Assembly (NCBI GenBank): GCA_964599655.1 | Contig: CAZRGV010000144.1 | Location: 1-13,974, forward strand | Origin: CAZRGV01 sp964599655 | Lineage (GTDB): Bacteria; Planctomycetota; Planctomycetia; Isosphaerales; Isosphaeraceae | Length of the DNA stretch: 13,974 nucleotides | Direction: 5' to 3' | Part shown: positions 1-7,563 of the stretch, one piece after another | How the letters are laid out: the number at the start of each line of letters is the position of its first letter | How positions within the stretch are numbered: the first letter of the stretch is position 1 | Notes under the pieces: generated by a model | What the model was told of the DNA's origin: nothing | Databases searched by the model: none | What the model saw: only the letters and a program-made list of their open reading frames with translations | Made by a program: the position numbers and the translations under genes

Positions 1-21
1 TACACTCTTTCCCTACACGAC
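1..21 (+). other. Probable residual Illumina adapter sequence at the window edge
   Basis: Positions 2-21 read ACACTCTTTCCCTACACGAC, which is the start of the standard Illumina TruSeq read-1 primer. The T at position 1 also matches the preceding adapter base. The adapter would continue GCTCTTCCGATCT. Here position 22 onward reads CTTCC and then diverges, as if three bases were lost before the match ends. A 20-21 base identity to a synthetic oligonucleotide is very unlikely by chance, so this is probably untrimmed library sequence at a contig end and not genomic DNA. Confidence 0.85.
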
Positions 22-115
22 CTTCCTCGCGACAACGAATACCTTCCCAGATGGTCGGGCGCGGCGGTAACGTAGTCTCTTCGGAAGTATCCGCCCCGGA
101 AACGCACGAATCGAC

Positions 116-122
116 GAGGAGG
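116..122 (+). promoter_or_regulatory. Ribosome binding site of the M16 peptidase gene
   Basis: GAGGAGG lies five bases before the ATG at 128 and is a near-perfect Shine-Dalgarno sequence, fixing this start. The rest of 22-115 shows no gene and no clear promoter. Confidence 0.8.
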
Positions 123-127
123 CTGTC

Positions 128-2896
128 ATGCCACGGTGGGTCGGTTTTTCCAGGTTCGCGGCCGCTCTGGTCGCGGTTGCCGCGTTTTCGGCCATGAGGG
201 TCGAGGCGGCGGCGCCGGTGAAGGTGACGTCGGTGGAGGGGATCACCGAGTATCGGCTCGACAACGGCCTTCGGGTTTTGCTGTTCCCCGAGGCCTCACG
301 GCCGAAGGTCACGGTCAACCTGACGATCCTCGTCGGGTCACGGCACGAGGGCTACGGCGAAACGGGCATGGCCCACCTGCTCGAGCACATGGTTTTCAAG
401 GGGACGCCCACCCATCCCGACATCCCGGCCCTGATGAAGGAGCGAGGCGCCCAGTTCAATGGATCGACGTGGGTTGATCGGACCAACTATTTCGAGACCT
501 TGCCCGCCTCGGACGACAACCTCGAATTCGCCATCAAGCTCGAGGCCGACCGGATGATGAACTCGGGCATCAAGGCGGAGGACCTGGCCACCGAGTTCTC
601 GGTCGTCCGCAACGAGTTCGAGGCGGGGGAGAACTCGCCGGAGAACGTCCTAAACCAGCGGATGATGGCGGTCGCCTACGAGTGGCACAACTACGGCAAG
701 TCCACCATCGGCAACCGCTCGGACATCGAGCGTGTGCCGGTCGACAACCTACGGGCCTTTTACAAGAGGTTTTACCAGCCGGATAACGCGGTGCTCGTGG
801 TCGCCGGTCAGTTCGATGAAGAGAAAGCGCTTAAGTACATCGAAGAATACTTCGGCGCGATTCCCAGGCCCGAGCGGAAGCTCGACAACACGTACACCGA
901 GGAGCCCGCGCAGGACGGCGAGCGGTCGGTGACGTTGCGGCGCGTGGGGGATGTCGGCCTCGTCGGCTTGATGTACCACATTCCGGCCGGTCCGCATCCG
1001 GACTTCGCGGCGGTCGAGGTCCTGGCCGACGTGCTCGACGCCGCGCCTTCGGGGCGGTTGTACAAGGCGCTCGTCGAGACGAAGAAGGCCGCGAGCGTGA
1101 GGTCAAGCGCGGGGGGCTATCATGATCCGGGCATCCTCGAGGTCTTCGCCGAGGTGGCCGAGGGCAAGTCGCTCGACGACGCGCGAGACACGATGATCTC
1201 GGTCGTCGAGGGCTTGAAGGACAAGGAGGTGACGAAGGAGGAGGTCGACCGCGCTCGGACCCGCTTGCTCAAGAATCGCGAACTGGCCGCAGCCGAGCCG
1301 AACCGGATCGCCATCGAGCTGAGCGAGTGGGCCGCGCAAGGAGACTGGCGGCTCTACTTCCTCCATCGCGACCGGCTGGAAACGGTAACGCCCGAGGATG
1401 TCAAGCGGGTCGCCGCCAAGTATCTACAACAGAGCAACCGGACCGTCGGCCTGTACATTCCGACGAACCAGCCCCAACGCACGCCGATTCCGGAAACCCC
1501 CGAGATCGCGTCGCTTGTGGATGGGTACAAGGGGCGAGAGGCGTCGTCGTCGGGCGAAGCGTTCGACGTGTCGCCGCTGGCGATCCAGAAGCGCGTGCAG
1601 ACGGCCGCCCCGATCGGCGGCGTCAAGGTCGCGCTGCTGCCCAAGAAGACGCGAGGCGAGACGGTCAACCTGTCGCTGACGCTCCGCTACGGCGATGCGG
1701 AGAACCTCAAAGGGTTGACCACGGCGGCCTCGCTGCTGCCACCGTTGATGTTGCGCGGCACGACGTCGATGTCTCGCCAGCAGATCCAGGACGCCCTCGA
1801 CAAGAACCGGGCGCGGTTGACCCTTCGAGGTGACACCGGCGCGTTGAGCGTGCGGCTCGAAACGAAGCGGGAGTATCTGCCCGCCGTGCTGGAGATCCTC
1901 CGCCAAGTGCTCCGCGAGGCGACCCTGCCGGCCGACGAGTTCGAGCTGCTCAAGACGCAGCAGCTCGCGCAGATCGAACAGGGGCGGTCGGAGCCGCAGG
2001 TCCTTGCGGTCAACCGGCTGCGACGGATGATGTCGCGTTATCCCGAGGACGACGTCCGCTATGTGCCGACGATCGACGAGTCGATCGAACGGCTCAAGGG
2101 GACGACTCTCGAACAATTGAAAACACTTTATAAAGATTATGTAAGCGCCGATCATGGCGAGCTGGCGATCGTGGGGGACTTCGAGCCCTCGGACGTGCGG
2201 CCCTTGCTGGAGAAGGCGCTCGAAGGTTGGAGCGCGAAGGCGTCGTACGCGAGGATCGAGGAGCCGTACCAGCCGACCCGCGGAGAGCGGGTGACGATCG
2301 AGACGCCCGACAAGGCGAACGCGACCTACTTCGCGGGCCTGAGCCTGCCGATGAAGGACGACAATCCGGATTATCCGGCGCTGGTGATCGGCAACTTCGT
2401 GCTCGGGGGCGGTTCGCTGTCGTCGAGGCTGGGCGACCGGCTGCGGCAGAAGGGAGGCCTGTCCTATGGAGCGGGCTCGATGTTCGTGGCCGATTCGCGG
2501 GACGAGAACGCTCGTCTGATGATCTTCGCGATCTTCAATCCCGACAACGCGGGTAAGGTTGAGACCGGCGTGCGGGAGGAGCTGGAGCGGATCGTGCAGG
2601 ACGGTGTGCGGTCATTCGAGTGCGAGCAGGCGAGGAAGGGCTACCTCCAGCAAGCGCAGATCCGTCGCACCAACGACGGCGCCCTGGCCGGCACGCTGGC
2701 CGAGAATTTGTACCTCGGCCGCACGATGGAGTACGAGGCCAAGCTCGAAGAGGCGATCCAGCGGCTCACGCCCGAGCAGGTCTCCGACGCGCTGAAGTCG
2801 TACTTCAAGCCGAAGACCCTCTCGGTCGTCGTCGCGGGGGACCTCTCGAAGTCGAAGGAGAAGACGCCGGCCAAGGCGGCGGAAAGCGCGAAGTAA
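128..2896 (+). CDS. Secreted M16 family zinc metallopeptidase (pitrilysin/insulinase type, two fused M16 units)
   Basis: This 922-aa protein is predicted to cleave peptides in the periplasm or at the cell surface. Residues 1-27 form a signal peptide, with a likely cut after VEA. The inverted zinc motif is H83-L-L-E86-H87. The third metal ligand is E163 in the sequence RNEFE, 76 residues after H87, the usual M16 spacing. The first M16 unit covers about 40-460. The second, about 490-895, lacks HxxEH but keeps the family's C-terminal signature (GGGSLSSRLGDRLRQKGGLSYG), as in other two-unit enzymes where only the N-terminal half is catalytic. The length fits the roughly 900-aa bacterial class. 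The tail is Lys/Ala-rich. A local AT-rich patch of codons lies at 2113-2144. The start has a strong ribosome site, and a hairpin follows the stop, so the gene is probably transcribed alone. The natural substrate cannot be told from sequence. Confidence 0.95.
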   Translation: MPRWVGFSRFAAALVAVAAFSAMRVEAAAPVKVTSVEGITEYRLDNGLRVLLFPEASRPKVTVNLTILVGSRHEGYGETGMAHLLEHMVFKGTPTHPDIPALMKERGAQFNGSTWVDRTNYFETLPASDDNLEFAIKLEADRMMNSGIKAEDLATEFSVVRNEFEAGENSPENVLNQRMMAVAYEWHNYGKSTIGNRSDIERVPVDNLRAFYKRFYQPDNAVLVVAGQFDEEKALKYIEEYFGAIPRPERKLDNTYTEEPAQDGERSVTLRRVGDVGLVGLMYHIPAGPHPDFAAVEVLADVLDAAPSGRLYKALVETKKAASVRSSAGGYHDPGILEVFAEVAEGKSLDDARDTMISVVEGLKDKEVTKEEVDRARTRLLKNRELAAAEPNRIAIELSEWAAQGDWRLYFLHRDRLETVTPEDVKRVAAKYLQQSNRTVGLYIPTNQPQRTPIPETPEIASLVDGYKGREASSSGEAFDVSPLAIQKRVQTAAPIGGVKVALLPKKTRGETVNLSLTLRYGDAENLKGLTTAASLLPPLMLRGTTSMSRQQIQDALDKNRARLTLRGDTGALSVRLETKREYLPAVLEILRQVLREATLPADEFELLKTQQLAQIEQGRSEPQVLAVNRLRRMMSRYPEDDVRYVPTIDESIERLKGTTLEQLKTLYKDYVSADHGELAIVGDFEPSDVRPLLEKALEGWSAKASYARIEEPYQPTRGERVTIETPDKANATYFAGLSLPMKDDNPDYPALVIGNFVLGGGSLSSRLGDRLRQKGGLSYGAGSMFVADSRDENARLMIFAIFNPDNAGKVETGVREELERIVQDGVRSFECEQARKGYLQQAQIRRTNDGALAGTLAENLYLGRTMEYEAKLEEAIQRLTPEQVSDALKSYFKPKTLSVVVAGDLSKSKEKTPAKAAESAK

Positions 2897-2927
2897 CCGG
2901 TGTTGCGAAGGGCGTTGCGTGACACAA

Positions 2928-2963
2928 GAGGCATCCGGTCGCTCGCAGCGGGCCGGATGCCTC
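2928..2963 (+). terminator. Hairpin downstream of the M16 peptidase gene
   Basis: A perfect 11-base inverted repeat, GAGGCATCCGG (2928-2938) and CCGGATGCCTC (2953-2963), encloses a 14-base loop that can form a further short CGCT/AGCG stem. It starts 31 bases after the stop codon. There is no clean T-run behind it (GTAACGCTTTATG follows), so it is a terminator-like structure and not a textbook intrinsic terminator. Confidence 0.55.
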
Positions 2964-3033
2964 GTAACGCTTTATGCTCAACGGGCCAGGCGTTGATCCG
3001 ACGGGGGCGGATGCCGATCGGGGACGGGCCGGC

Positions 3034-3039
3034 TATGAT
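3034..3039 (+). promoter_or_regulatory. Possible -10 promoter element of the MocA-like gene
   Basis: TATGAT matches the TATAAT consensus at five of six positions and lies about 85 bases before the chosen start. No convincing -35 element is found at the usual distance. This is a weak call from motif and position only. Confidence 0.25.
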
Positions 3040-3124
3040 AGTCTTGTGACACTCGGTGCGGGTGGCGAGTGCCGGCCGTCGCGGGCCCGTTCGTGTTCTG
3101 TTCGTCGGGAGGCGATTCGAGGCG

Positions 3125-4285
3125 ATGAAGTTCCTGATCCTGGGGGACGGGCCCGAGGAACTGGCCTGGGCCCACGCCTTGATGGGCCATTCCGAACACT
3201 CCCTCGTGGCGGCCTGTCCGGGGTTCAAGTCGCTGCCCGACCTGCCGGGAGGCAATGACCTGGATGGGGCGCTGGCGACGCCGGGCATCGAGGCGGTGAT
3301 CGTCGGCGGCTGGCCGGAACTTCGCGCCGAGGGGCTCCGGCGCGCGGCGGCCGAGGGCTTTCCGATCCTTTGCCTCCACCCGCCGGGCCCCAACGCCGAT
3401 CCGTATTACCAGATCGCGCTGAGTTTTCAGGAAACCGGCGCGATCGTCGTGCCGGACCTGCCGCTCCGGCTCCATCCCGGGGTCGCGACCCTGGAGAAGG
3501 CGCTCCACGACGGCCGCATCGGCGTGGTGCGCGCGATCCGTTACGAGATGACGGTGTCGCCGCCCGACGAGGATCTCGTCGGGCAGGGTTTTCCCCGTGT
3601 CGTCGACGTGGTTCGGGCCTTGATCGGCGAGGTCGAGGCCATCACCGCGACGGGCAGCCCACCCGGCGACTCGCCGAAGGAGAGCCTGGTCGTCCATATG
3701 CGCGGTCCCCAGGGCCGCGCGGGGGAAGTGCGGCTGACGACGGGACCGCACGAGCCGTCGAAGCTGATCGCGATGGGCACCGACGGCACGCTCACCCTGG
3801 AACACGAACCGGGCTTTTTCGGCCATGCCCGGCTCGTGAGCCGGACGCCTCGCGACGGGGAGTGGATCACCGAACTGGGCTTATGGGACCCAAAGGACGC
3901 GATTCTTCGCGTGTTGACCGAGGCGGTCGCAGGCCGCTCGCGGTCGCCCGACCTGCTCGACGGCACCCGCGCCATGGAGTTGACCGAGGCCGTCGGCCGG
4001 AGCCTCCGACGCGGGCGGACGATCGACCTGCATTACGAGGAGATGAGCGAGGTCGGCAACTTCAAGTCGGTGATGACCTCGATCGGCTGCGGCCTGATCT
4101 TCGTGATCCTGCTGGTCGTGCCCCTGACCCTGGTCGGCATGGCGTTCGGCTTGACCTGGATGCGGTTCGTGGCCTACGCCATTCCGCCCCGGCTGGTCAT
4201 CTTCATCCTGTTCCAGTTTCTCCGGTTCGCCGCGCGAGCGCCTTCGGAAGGCAAGTCGAAGGCGTCGGGATCGGGTACGGATTGA
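3125..4285 (+). CDS. Gfo/Idh/MocA-like protein with degenerate Rossmann motif and C-terminal membrane anchor
   Basis: The 386-aa product begins like an NAD(P)-binding oxidoreductase, with a beta strand and glycine turn (MKFLILGDGPEE). The third glycine of the usual GxGxxG is replaced by glutamate. The typical EKP motif is also not evident; HPPGP occupies that region. Residues 1-120 resemble a Rossmann domain and about 120-300 the MocA C-terminal sheet domain (DGRIGVVRAIRYEMT, GTDGTLTLEHEPG). Two hydrophobic segments follow, about 320-343 and 350-371, then a short charged tail, so the protein is probably membrane-tethered. I chose ATG 3125 because GGGAGG lies at 3107-3112 and the oxidoreductase fold starts here. 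An in-frame ATG at 3056 would add 23 Arg-rich residues with no fold. Catalytic activity is doubtful given the altered cofactor motif. No partner gene adjoins it. Confidence 0.75.
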   Translation: MKFLILGDGPEELAWAHALMGHSEHSLVAACPGFKSLPDLPGGNDLDGALATPGIEAVIVGGWPELRAEGLRRAAAEGFPILCLHPPGPNADPYYQIALSFQETGAIVVPDLPLRLHPGVATLEKALHDGRIGVVRAIRYEMTVSPPDEDLVGQGFPRVVDVVRALIGEVEAITATGSPPGDSPKESLVVHMRGPQGRAGEVRLTTGPHEPSKLIAMGTDGTLTLEHEPGFFGHARLVSRTPRDGEWITELGLWDPKDAILRVLTEAVAGRSRSPDLLDGTRAMELTEAVGRSLRRGRTIDLHYEEMSEVGNFKSVMTSIGCGLIFVILLVVPLTLVGMAFGLTWMRFVAYAIPPRLVIFILFQFLRFAARAPSEGKSKASGSGTD

Positions 4286-4316
4286 ACGAAAGTCCACGTC
4301 TCTTCAGGGAAGGTCC

Positions 4317-4356
4317 GGGAAATGGCACGAACACGAGAATATGTTCGTGCCATCCC
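4317..4356. terminator. Bidirectional hairpin terminator between convergent genes
   Basis: A perfect 12-base inverted repeat, ATGGCACGAACA (4322-4333) and TGTTCGTGCCAT (4342-4353), encloses an 8-base loop. It is extended by GGG (4317-4319) and CCC (4354-4356) across a two-base bulge. It sits in the 103-base gap between the stop codons of two genes facing each other, where one hairpin can end transcription from both sides. There is no strong T-run on either strand. Confidence 0.75.
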
Positions 4357-4388
4357 AGATCCCTTTGCGACACTGTCGAATTCGGCGA

Positions 4389-6128
4389 TCAATCCTCACG
4401 CATGGTGAGCGCGCCGTCGCCTTGCGGAGGGGCGGTGAGCGACTTCAGGAAGGCCTGGAGCTGCATTCGCTCCTGGGGCGAGAGCGTGAAATAGTTGCGA
4501 GCGGGGCGGCTTCCCTCGCCGCCGTGCAGGGCGATGGCCCGTTCCAGGGTTGCAGCGCGGCCGTCGTGGAGATAGGGGCCGCTATCGCGGAGGCCCCAGA
4601 GGGGCGGGGTTCGCCACTCCTGTCGCGAGGCGGGGCCCGTTTTCGGCCGGGTGGAAACGCTCGGCTGGCCGACGACGGCGATACCGAACGGATCAGTCGT
4701 CGAGAAGACCCGGACATCACTCACGGTCACGGCGGTTTGCACGGGCGCGGGTGGCTCGGTGGCCGCGACCACGATCGGCGGGGTGGCGCCGTCGATGATG
4801 ACCGCGACGGGAGCGGGCCGGCCTTCTCCAGCGGCGATCGGTTCCTGGGGTTCGTCGAGGATCTCGGAGTCGTCGGAGTCGGGCACGAAGACGCCGTACT
4901 GGCCGGTGTCGCCGAGTTCGGGGCCCATGTCGTGCACGAGCAGGTCGCTGTAAAGGCCCTCGACGTCTCCAAGCTTGGTGGAGTGGCAGGTCGCGCAGCC
5001 GATCCGGCCGAATAGCTCCTTGCCGGCGACGACGTCCGGATTGTCGGCGTTGACCCGCGAGGGGGCGGGCAGGGCCTTGACGTAGGCGGTCAGCGCGTTG
5101 CATTCCTCGGCGTTCAGGTCGAGCCCCCTGGCCTTGACCTCGGGCTTCCTGGGCAGGCCGCCCTGGGAATGGCCGGGGACCTCCAGGCCGAGCTCGACGG
5201 CGCAGGCGGTCAGGACGAAGTCTTCGAGCGTCGGGGTCTGGGCCTTCCAGCCGAACCGGCCAATCCGGCCGTCTTTCTGGCGGCTGACCCGACCGGAGAT
5301 CTCGGGGAAGTCGGGATACCTGGCCTGAGCGGCCTGTTCGAGGACGGAGTCGGGAATCGAGTCGATCAGGCCCGCGCCGAAGAGGGCCGTCGGATTGCGC
5401 TGGGAGTGTAATATCGTGAACGGACCGATCTGGCTCTGGGTCTGGCCCATGTTGCGCTCGAACTGGGCCATCATCCTGATCTGGTTCAGCTCGGCGTCGG
5501 CTCGCTGGGCGGCCGTGAAGCCGTTGACCATCCCGCCGAAGCCGAAGCGGCTGGTGCCGAGCATCTCGTTGCGCCATGCTTCGTAGCCGGGCTCGCTGGC
5601 GAAGCGGTGCAGCACGACGCTTCTCGCCGTGCGGAAGCCGGCATGCGCCTTGATCAGTTCCGTCGTGTCGGGGCGTCGAGGCGCCGGCGGGGGCTGCGGC
5701 GCTTGCGGCGGATTCGTCGGCCTGGGTGGCTCGATTCCCAGCAGCGACTCCAGCGCCAGGTCGAGGAACCGGGGCTCACGAGGTGGCGTGGCCATGCTGA
5801 AGGCCGGTTGCTGGATCACGTTCGGCACGGCCGTGATGATGTCGACATTCTTGCTGTTCGGCCCGCCGCCACCCGGCGCCCCGGCGTTGTGGCAGGCGAC
5901 GCACGACGAGTCGTTGAAGACCGGGCCAAGGCCATCGCCGCCGTGGCTTCTCGGGTCGTTGACCACCCACTCGCGAAGGAACAGTTCCCGCCCCCTGGTC
6001 CATTGTTCCTTCGATGGCTCTCCGGCCCTGGCCGACACGGCCAGCGATCCGATCGCGATGACCGCCGATAGCCCCTTGAACCACCGCTCGGCCCGGCTCG
6101 ACGCGGTTGCGACGTTCTGGTTGCGCAT
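4389..6128 (-). CDS. Secreted di-haem cytochrome c, DHOR/DUF1111 family (di-haem peroxidase-like, 'thiol oxidoreductase')
   Basis: The 579-aa product is probably a periplasmic electron-transfer protein or peroxidase-like oxidoreductase. Residues 1-35 are a signal peptide ending VSARA. The first c-haem site is C76-V-A-C79-H80, inside the family signature GRELFLREW...DGLGPVFNDSSCVACH. The second is C378-A-T-C381-H382. The typical HDMGPEL (from H399) and EWRTPPLWGL (from E504) blocks, then LHDGRA, complete the family pattern. About 95 residues separate those two blocks, and the stretch is rich in Pro, Ala, Val and acidic residues; in typical members this linker is much shorter. A Pro-rich linker also lies near 125-145. 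I chose ATG 6128 because it has a good ribosome site and is followed directly by the signal peptide. Reading open to 6578 would add 150 residues of low-complexity sequence with no export signal first. It converges on the MocA-like gene and diverges from the DedA gene. Substrate unknown. Confidence 0.9.
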   Translation of the reverse strand: MRNQNVATASSRAERWFKGLSAVIAIGSLAVSARAGEPSKEQWTRGRELFLREWVVNDPRSHGGDGLGPVFNDSSCVACHNAGAPGGGGPNSKNVDIITAVPNVIQQPAFSMATPPREPRFLDLALESLLGIEPPRPTNPPQAPQPPPAPRRPDTTELIKAHAGFRTARSVVLHRFASEPGYEAWRNEMLGTSRFGFGGMVNGFTAAQRADAELNQIRMMAQFERNMGQTQSQIGPFTILHSQRNPTALFGAGLIDSIPDSVLEQAAQARYPDFPEISGRVSRQKDGRIGRFGWKAQTPTLEDFVLTACAVELGLEVPGHSQGGLPRKPEVKARGLDLNAEECNALTAYVKALPAPSRVNADNPDVVAGKELFGRIGCATCHSTKLGDVEGLYSDLLVHDMGPELGDTGQYGVFVPDSDDSEILDEPQEPIAAGEGRPAPVAVIIDGATPPIVVAATEPPAPVQTAVTVSDVRVFSTTDPFGIAVVGQPSVSTRPKTGPASRQEWRTPPLWGLRDSGPYLHDGRAATLERAIALHGGEGSRPARNYFTLSPQERMQLQAFLKSLTAPPQGDGALTMRED

Positions 6129-6134
6129 GACCAG

Positions 6135-6141
6135 CCCCTCC
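6135..6141 (-). promoter_or_regulatory. Ribosome binding site that sets the cytochrome start
   Basis: On the minus strand GGAGGGG lies six bases before the ATG at 6128. Together with the signal peptide that follows, it decides against the much longer reading open to 6578. Confidence 0.7.
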
Positions 6142-6554
6142 GCAGTTGCAGTCTCGATATGAGGTGTTCCGACGTGCGATCCGGCCCAAGAGAGTCGTGA
6201 CTCGACCCCCGATCCGAACCACCCTTCGAGGCGGCCGATGCCGCTGTTTCGAACGAAACATTCTCGAGGGAAACGAGTTATGGCCGAATCCGGCCTCGAT
6301 GTGCGCGACGCGTCCGTTCGATCACGGTCATCATGCCCGAGCCGGTCGCGCGATGCAATCAAAAAGCTCCTTAGGAATTCGGATTCGAGGTTCCGGATCA
6401 ACTTGAGGAGCGGGAGTTTCGGGAAACGCTTGTCCGAACCGCCCGGGGTCGGCAAAGTGGGAGCAAAGGGCGACGGTCGCGGGCGCTCGCTCGCGAGGCG
6501 GTGAGGGTCGTGTCGCGAACGGTTTGACGACGAGGCTCGTCGCGGGAGCCGGGT
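6142..6554. other. Divergent intergenic region with small palindromes, no gene seen
   Basis: This gap must hold the promoters of the leftward cytochrome gene and the rightward DedA gene. I see no convincing -35/-10 pair. It contains two small inverted repeats, GAGTC-GT-GACTC (6192-6203) and GTTTCG-AA-CGAAAC (6246-6259), either of which could be a protein-binding site. It also holds one copy of a GC-rich 18-base motif (6478-6495) that recurs at 11185. Readings through the gap lack ribosome sites and recognisable domains. Confidence 0.5.
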
Positions 6555-7412
6555 TTGGCGGAAGACTTCATCGGACATCTCGGCTACCTCGGAATCGTCC
6601 TGGTCCTGGTGCTCGGGGGCCTGGGGCTCCCCGTCCCGGAAGAAGCGCCGATCATTCTGGCGGGCGTCCTCTCGCGTCGCGGCCAGATGATGGTTCCGCT
6701 AGCGCTGGCGGCCAGCTTTTTCGGGGTGATCCTCGGCGACTTTGTTGTCTACTTCCTGGGCTACTTTTACGGCGAACGGGTGCTGAGCCTTCCGTTGACC
6801 CGGAAGTTCCTAACCAAGCCGCGCGAGGCGCAAATCAAGGGGTATTTCCATCGGCACGGGGTGAATATCCTGATCCTGAGCCGCTTCGCCCCGGGCTTTC
6901 GCACGGCGGCCTACCTGACGGCCGGCATTCTCCGTTTGCCGGCCTTGCGGCTCCTGCTGGCCGACTCGATCGCCGCCACGTTGAGCACCGGCGCGATGTT
7001 CAGTCTCGGGTTCTTCTTCACCAAGTGGATCGAGACCAGCCTGGAGCAGTTCAAGAAGTACGCCATCGCTCTGCTGGCAGTCCTCGTCATCGGCTTCCTG
7101 CTCCACCGGTACATCAAGGCACGTCTCCGAGCCGGCTTGCCGGTCGGTCCCCCCGTGCCTGTCACCGACGAGGTTCCGCTCCCGCCGGATGACCTCCACC
7201 CCGCCGGCTTCCCAGGGCCTCCGGCCTCGACGACCCCGGCGATCGACTCCGCGACCGAGGGTCGTCCTGAGCCAGAACAGGAGCCTTCACCGAATGTTAC
7301 GGTGATTGCACAGCCGGAGCCAACCGAGCCGATCGTCGTGGAGACGGACCCGGCCGAGCCGCCCCCTTCGACCGAATCCCCCGCATCCGTCGCTCCGAAA
7401 TCGACCTCCTGA
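6555..7412 (+). CDS. DedA family (VTT/SNARE-associated domain) integral membrane protein
   Basis: The 285-aa inner-membrane protein belongs to the DedA superfamily, whose members are linked to lipid-carrier transport and membrane homeostasis. Diagnostic features are GLGLPVPEEAP with E29/E30 in the first re-entrant segment, G57-V-I-L-G61-D62 followed by the Tyr/Gly-rich helix (FLGYFYGERVL), and the motif R110-F-A-P-G-F-R116. Hydrophobic segments lie near 10-26, 47-72, 128-155 and 168-185. After about residue 190 the family domain ends, and a tail of about 95 residues rich in Pro, Glu and Thr follows. That tail is unusual for DedA proteins and is probably disordered. The start is TTG: the first upstream in-frame stop is at 6525, no ATG or GTG lies between, and GGGAG precedes it at 6544-6548. 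It diverges from the cytochrome gene; the next gene is 151 bases away. Confidence 0.9.
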   Translation: MAEDFIGHLGYLGIVLVLVLGGLGLPVPEEAPIILAGVLSRRGQMMVPLALAASFFGVILGDFVVYFLGYFYGERVLSLPLTRKFLTKPREAQIKGYFHRHGVNILILSRFAPGFRTAAYLTAGILRLPALRLLLADSIAATLSTGAMFSLGFFFTKWIETSLEQFKKYAIALLAVLVIGFLLHRYIKARLRAGLPVGPPVPVTDEVPLPPDDLHPAGFPGPPASTTPAIDSATEGRPEPEQEPSPNVTVIAQPEPTEPIVVETDPAEPPPSTESPASVAPKSTS

Positions 7413-7449
7413 CAAACCCGGTTCGTCAGGCCGCAAGCGCTCCGTCGAA

Positions 7450-7467
7450 TTTTTGGATATCCAAAAA
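7450..7467. promoter_or_regulatory. Perfect 18-base AT-rich palindrome upstream of the pilin-like gene
   Basis: TTTTTGGATATCCAAAAA is fully self-complementary and sits 97 bases before the DUF1559 start in an AT-rich patch unlike its surroundings. The arms put T-runs before and A-runs after the core on both strands, so it does not look like an intrinsic terminator. A regulator-binding site or upstream promoter element is more likely. Confidence 0.45.
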
Positions 7468-7473
7468 AATGGT

Positions 7474-7502
7474 TTGCATTACCGATAAGCTGTTTGTAGA
7501 CT
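7474..7502 (+). promoter_or_regulatory. Possible promoter of the pilin-like operon
   Basis: TTGCAT (7474-7479) and TAGACT (7497-7502) are spaced by 17 bases in the AT-rich gap after the palindrome, giving a leader of about 55 bases. Matches to the sigma-70 consensus are modest (three and four of six). Confidence 0.3.
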
Positions 7503-7550
7503 TCTCGTCGAATCCTGTTCTAAAAAACGAAGACGGAATCCTGGTTCCCG

Positions 7551-7559
7551 AGGAGGTGA
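7551..7559 (+). promoter_or_regulatory. Consensus ribosome binding site of the DUF1559 gene
   Basis: AGGAGGTGA is a complete Shine-Dalgarno match, four bases before ATG 7564. It is among the strongest ribosome sites in the window and suggests high expression. Confidence 0.85.
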
Positions 7560-7563
7560 AATC

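Noticed and set aside
1424..2155. Long open frame on the minus strand inside the M16 gene
   Set aside because: It lies opposite a clear enzyme gene, is Arg-rich with no domain or ribosome site, and is explained by the scarcity of stop codons in GC-rich DNA.
2978..3826. 282-codon minus-strand frame opposite the MocA-like gene
   Set aside because: His/Arg-rich shadow of the real gene with no recognisable domain.
3370..4494. 374-codon plus-strand frame overlapping the MocA-like gene
   Set aside because: Arg/Pro-rich shadow frame that runs through the hairpin terminator into the convergent gene.
6238..6504. Small plus-strand gene in the divergent gap
   Set aside because: No ribosome site, no domain and Arg/Ser-rich translation.
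6129..6578. N-terminal extension of the cytochrome to 6578
   Set aside because: It would put 150 low-complexity residues before a good signal peptide. ATG 6128 has a strong ribosome site.
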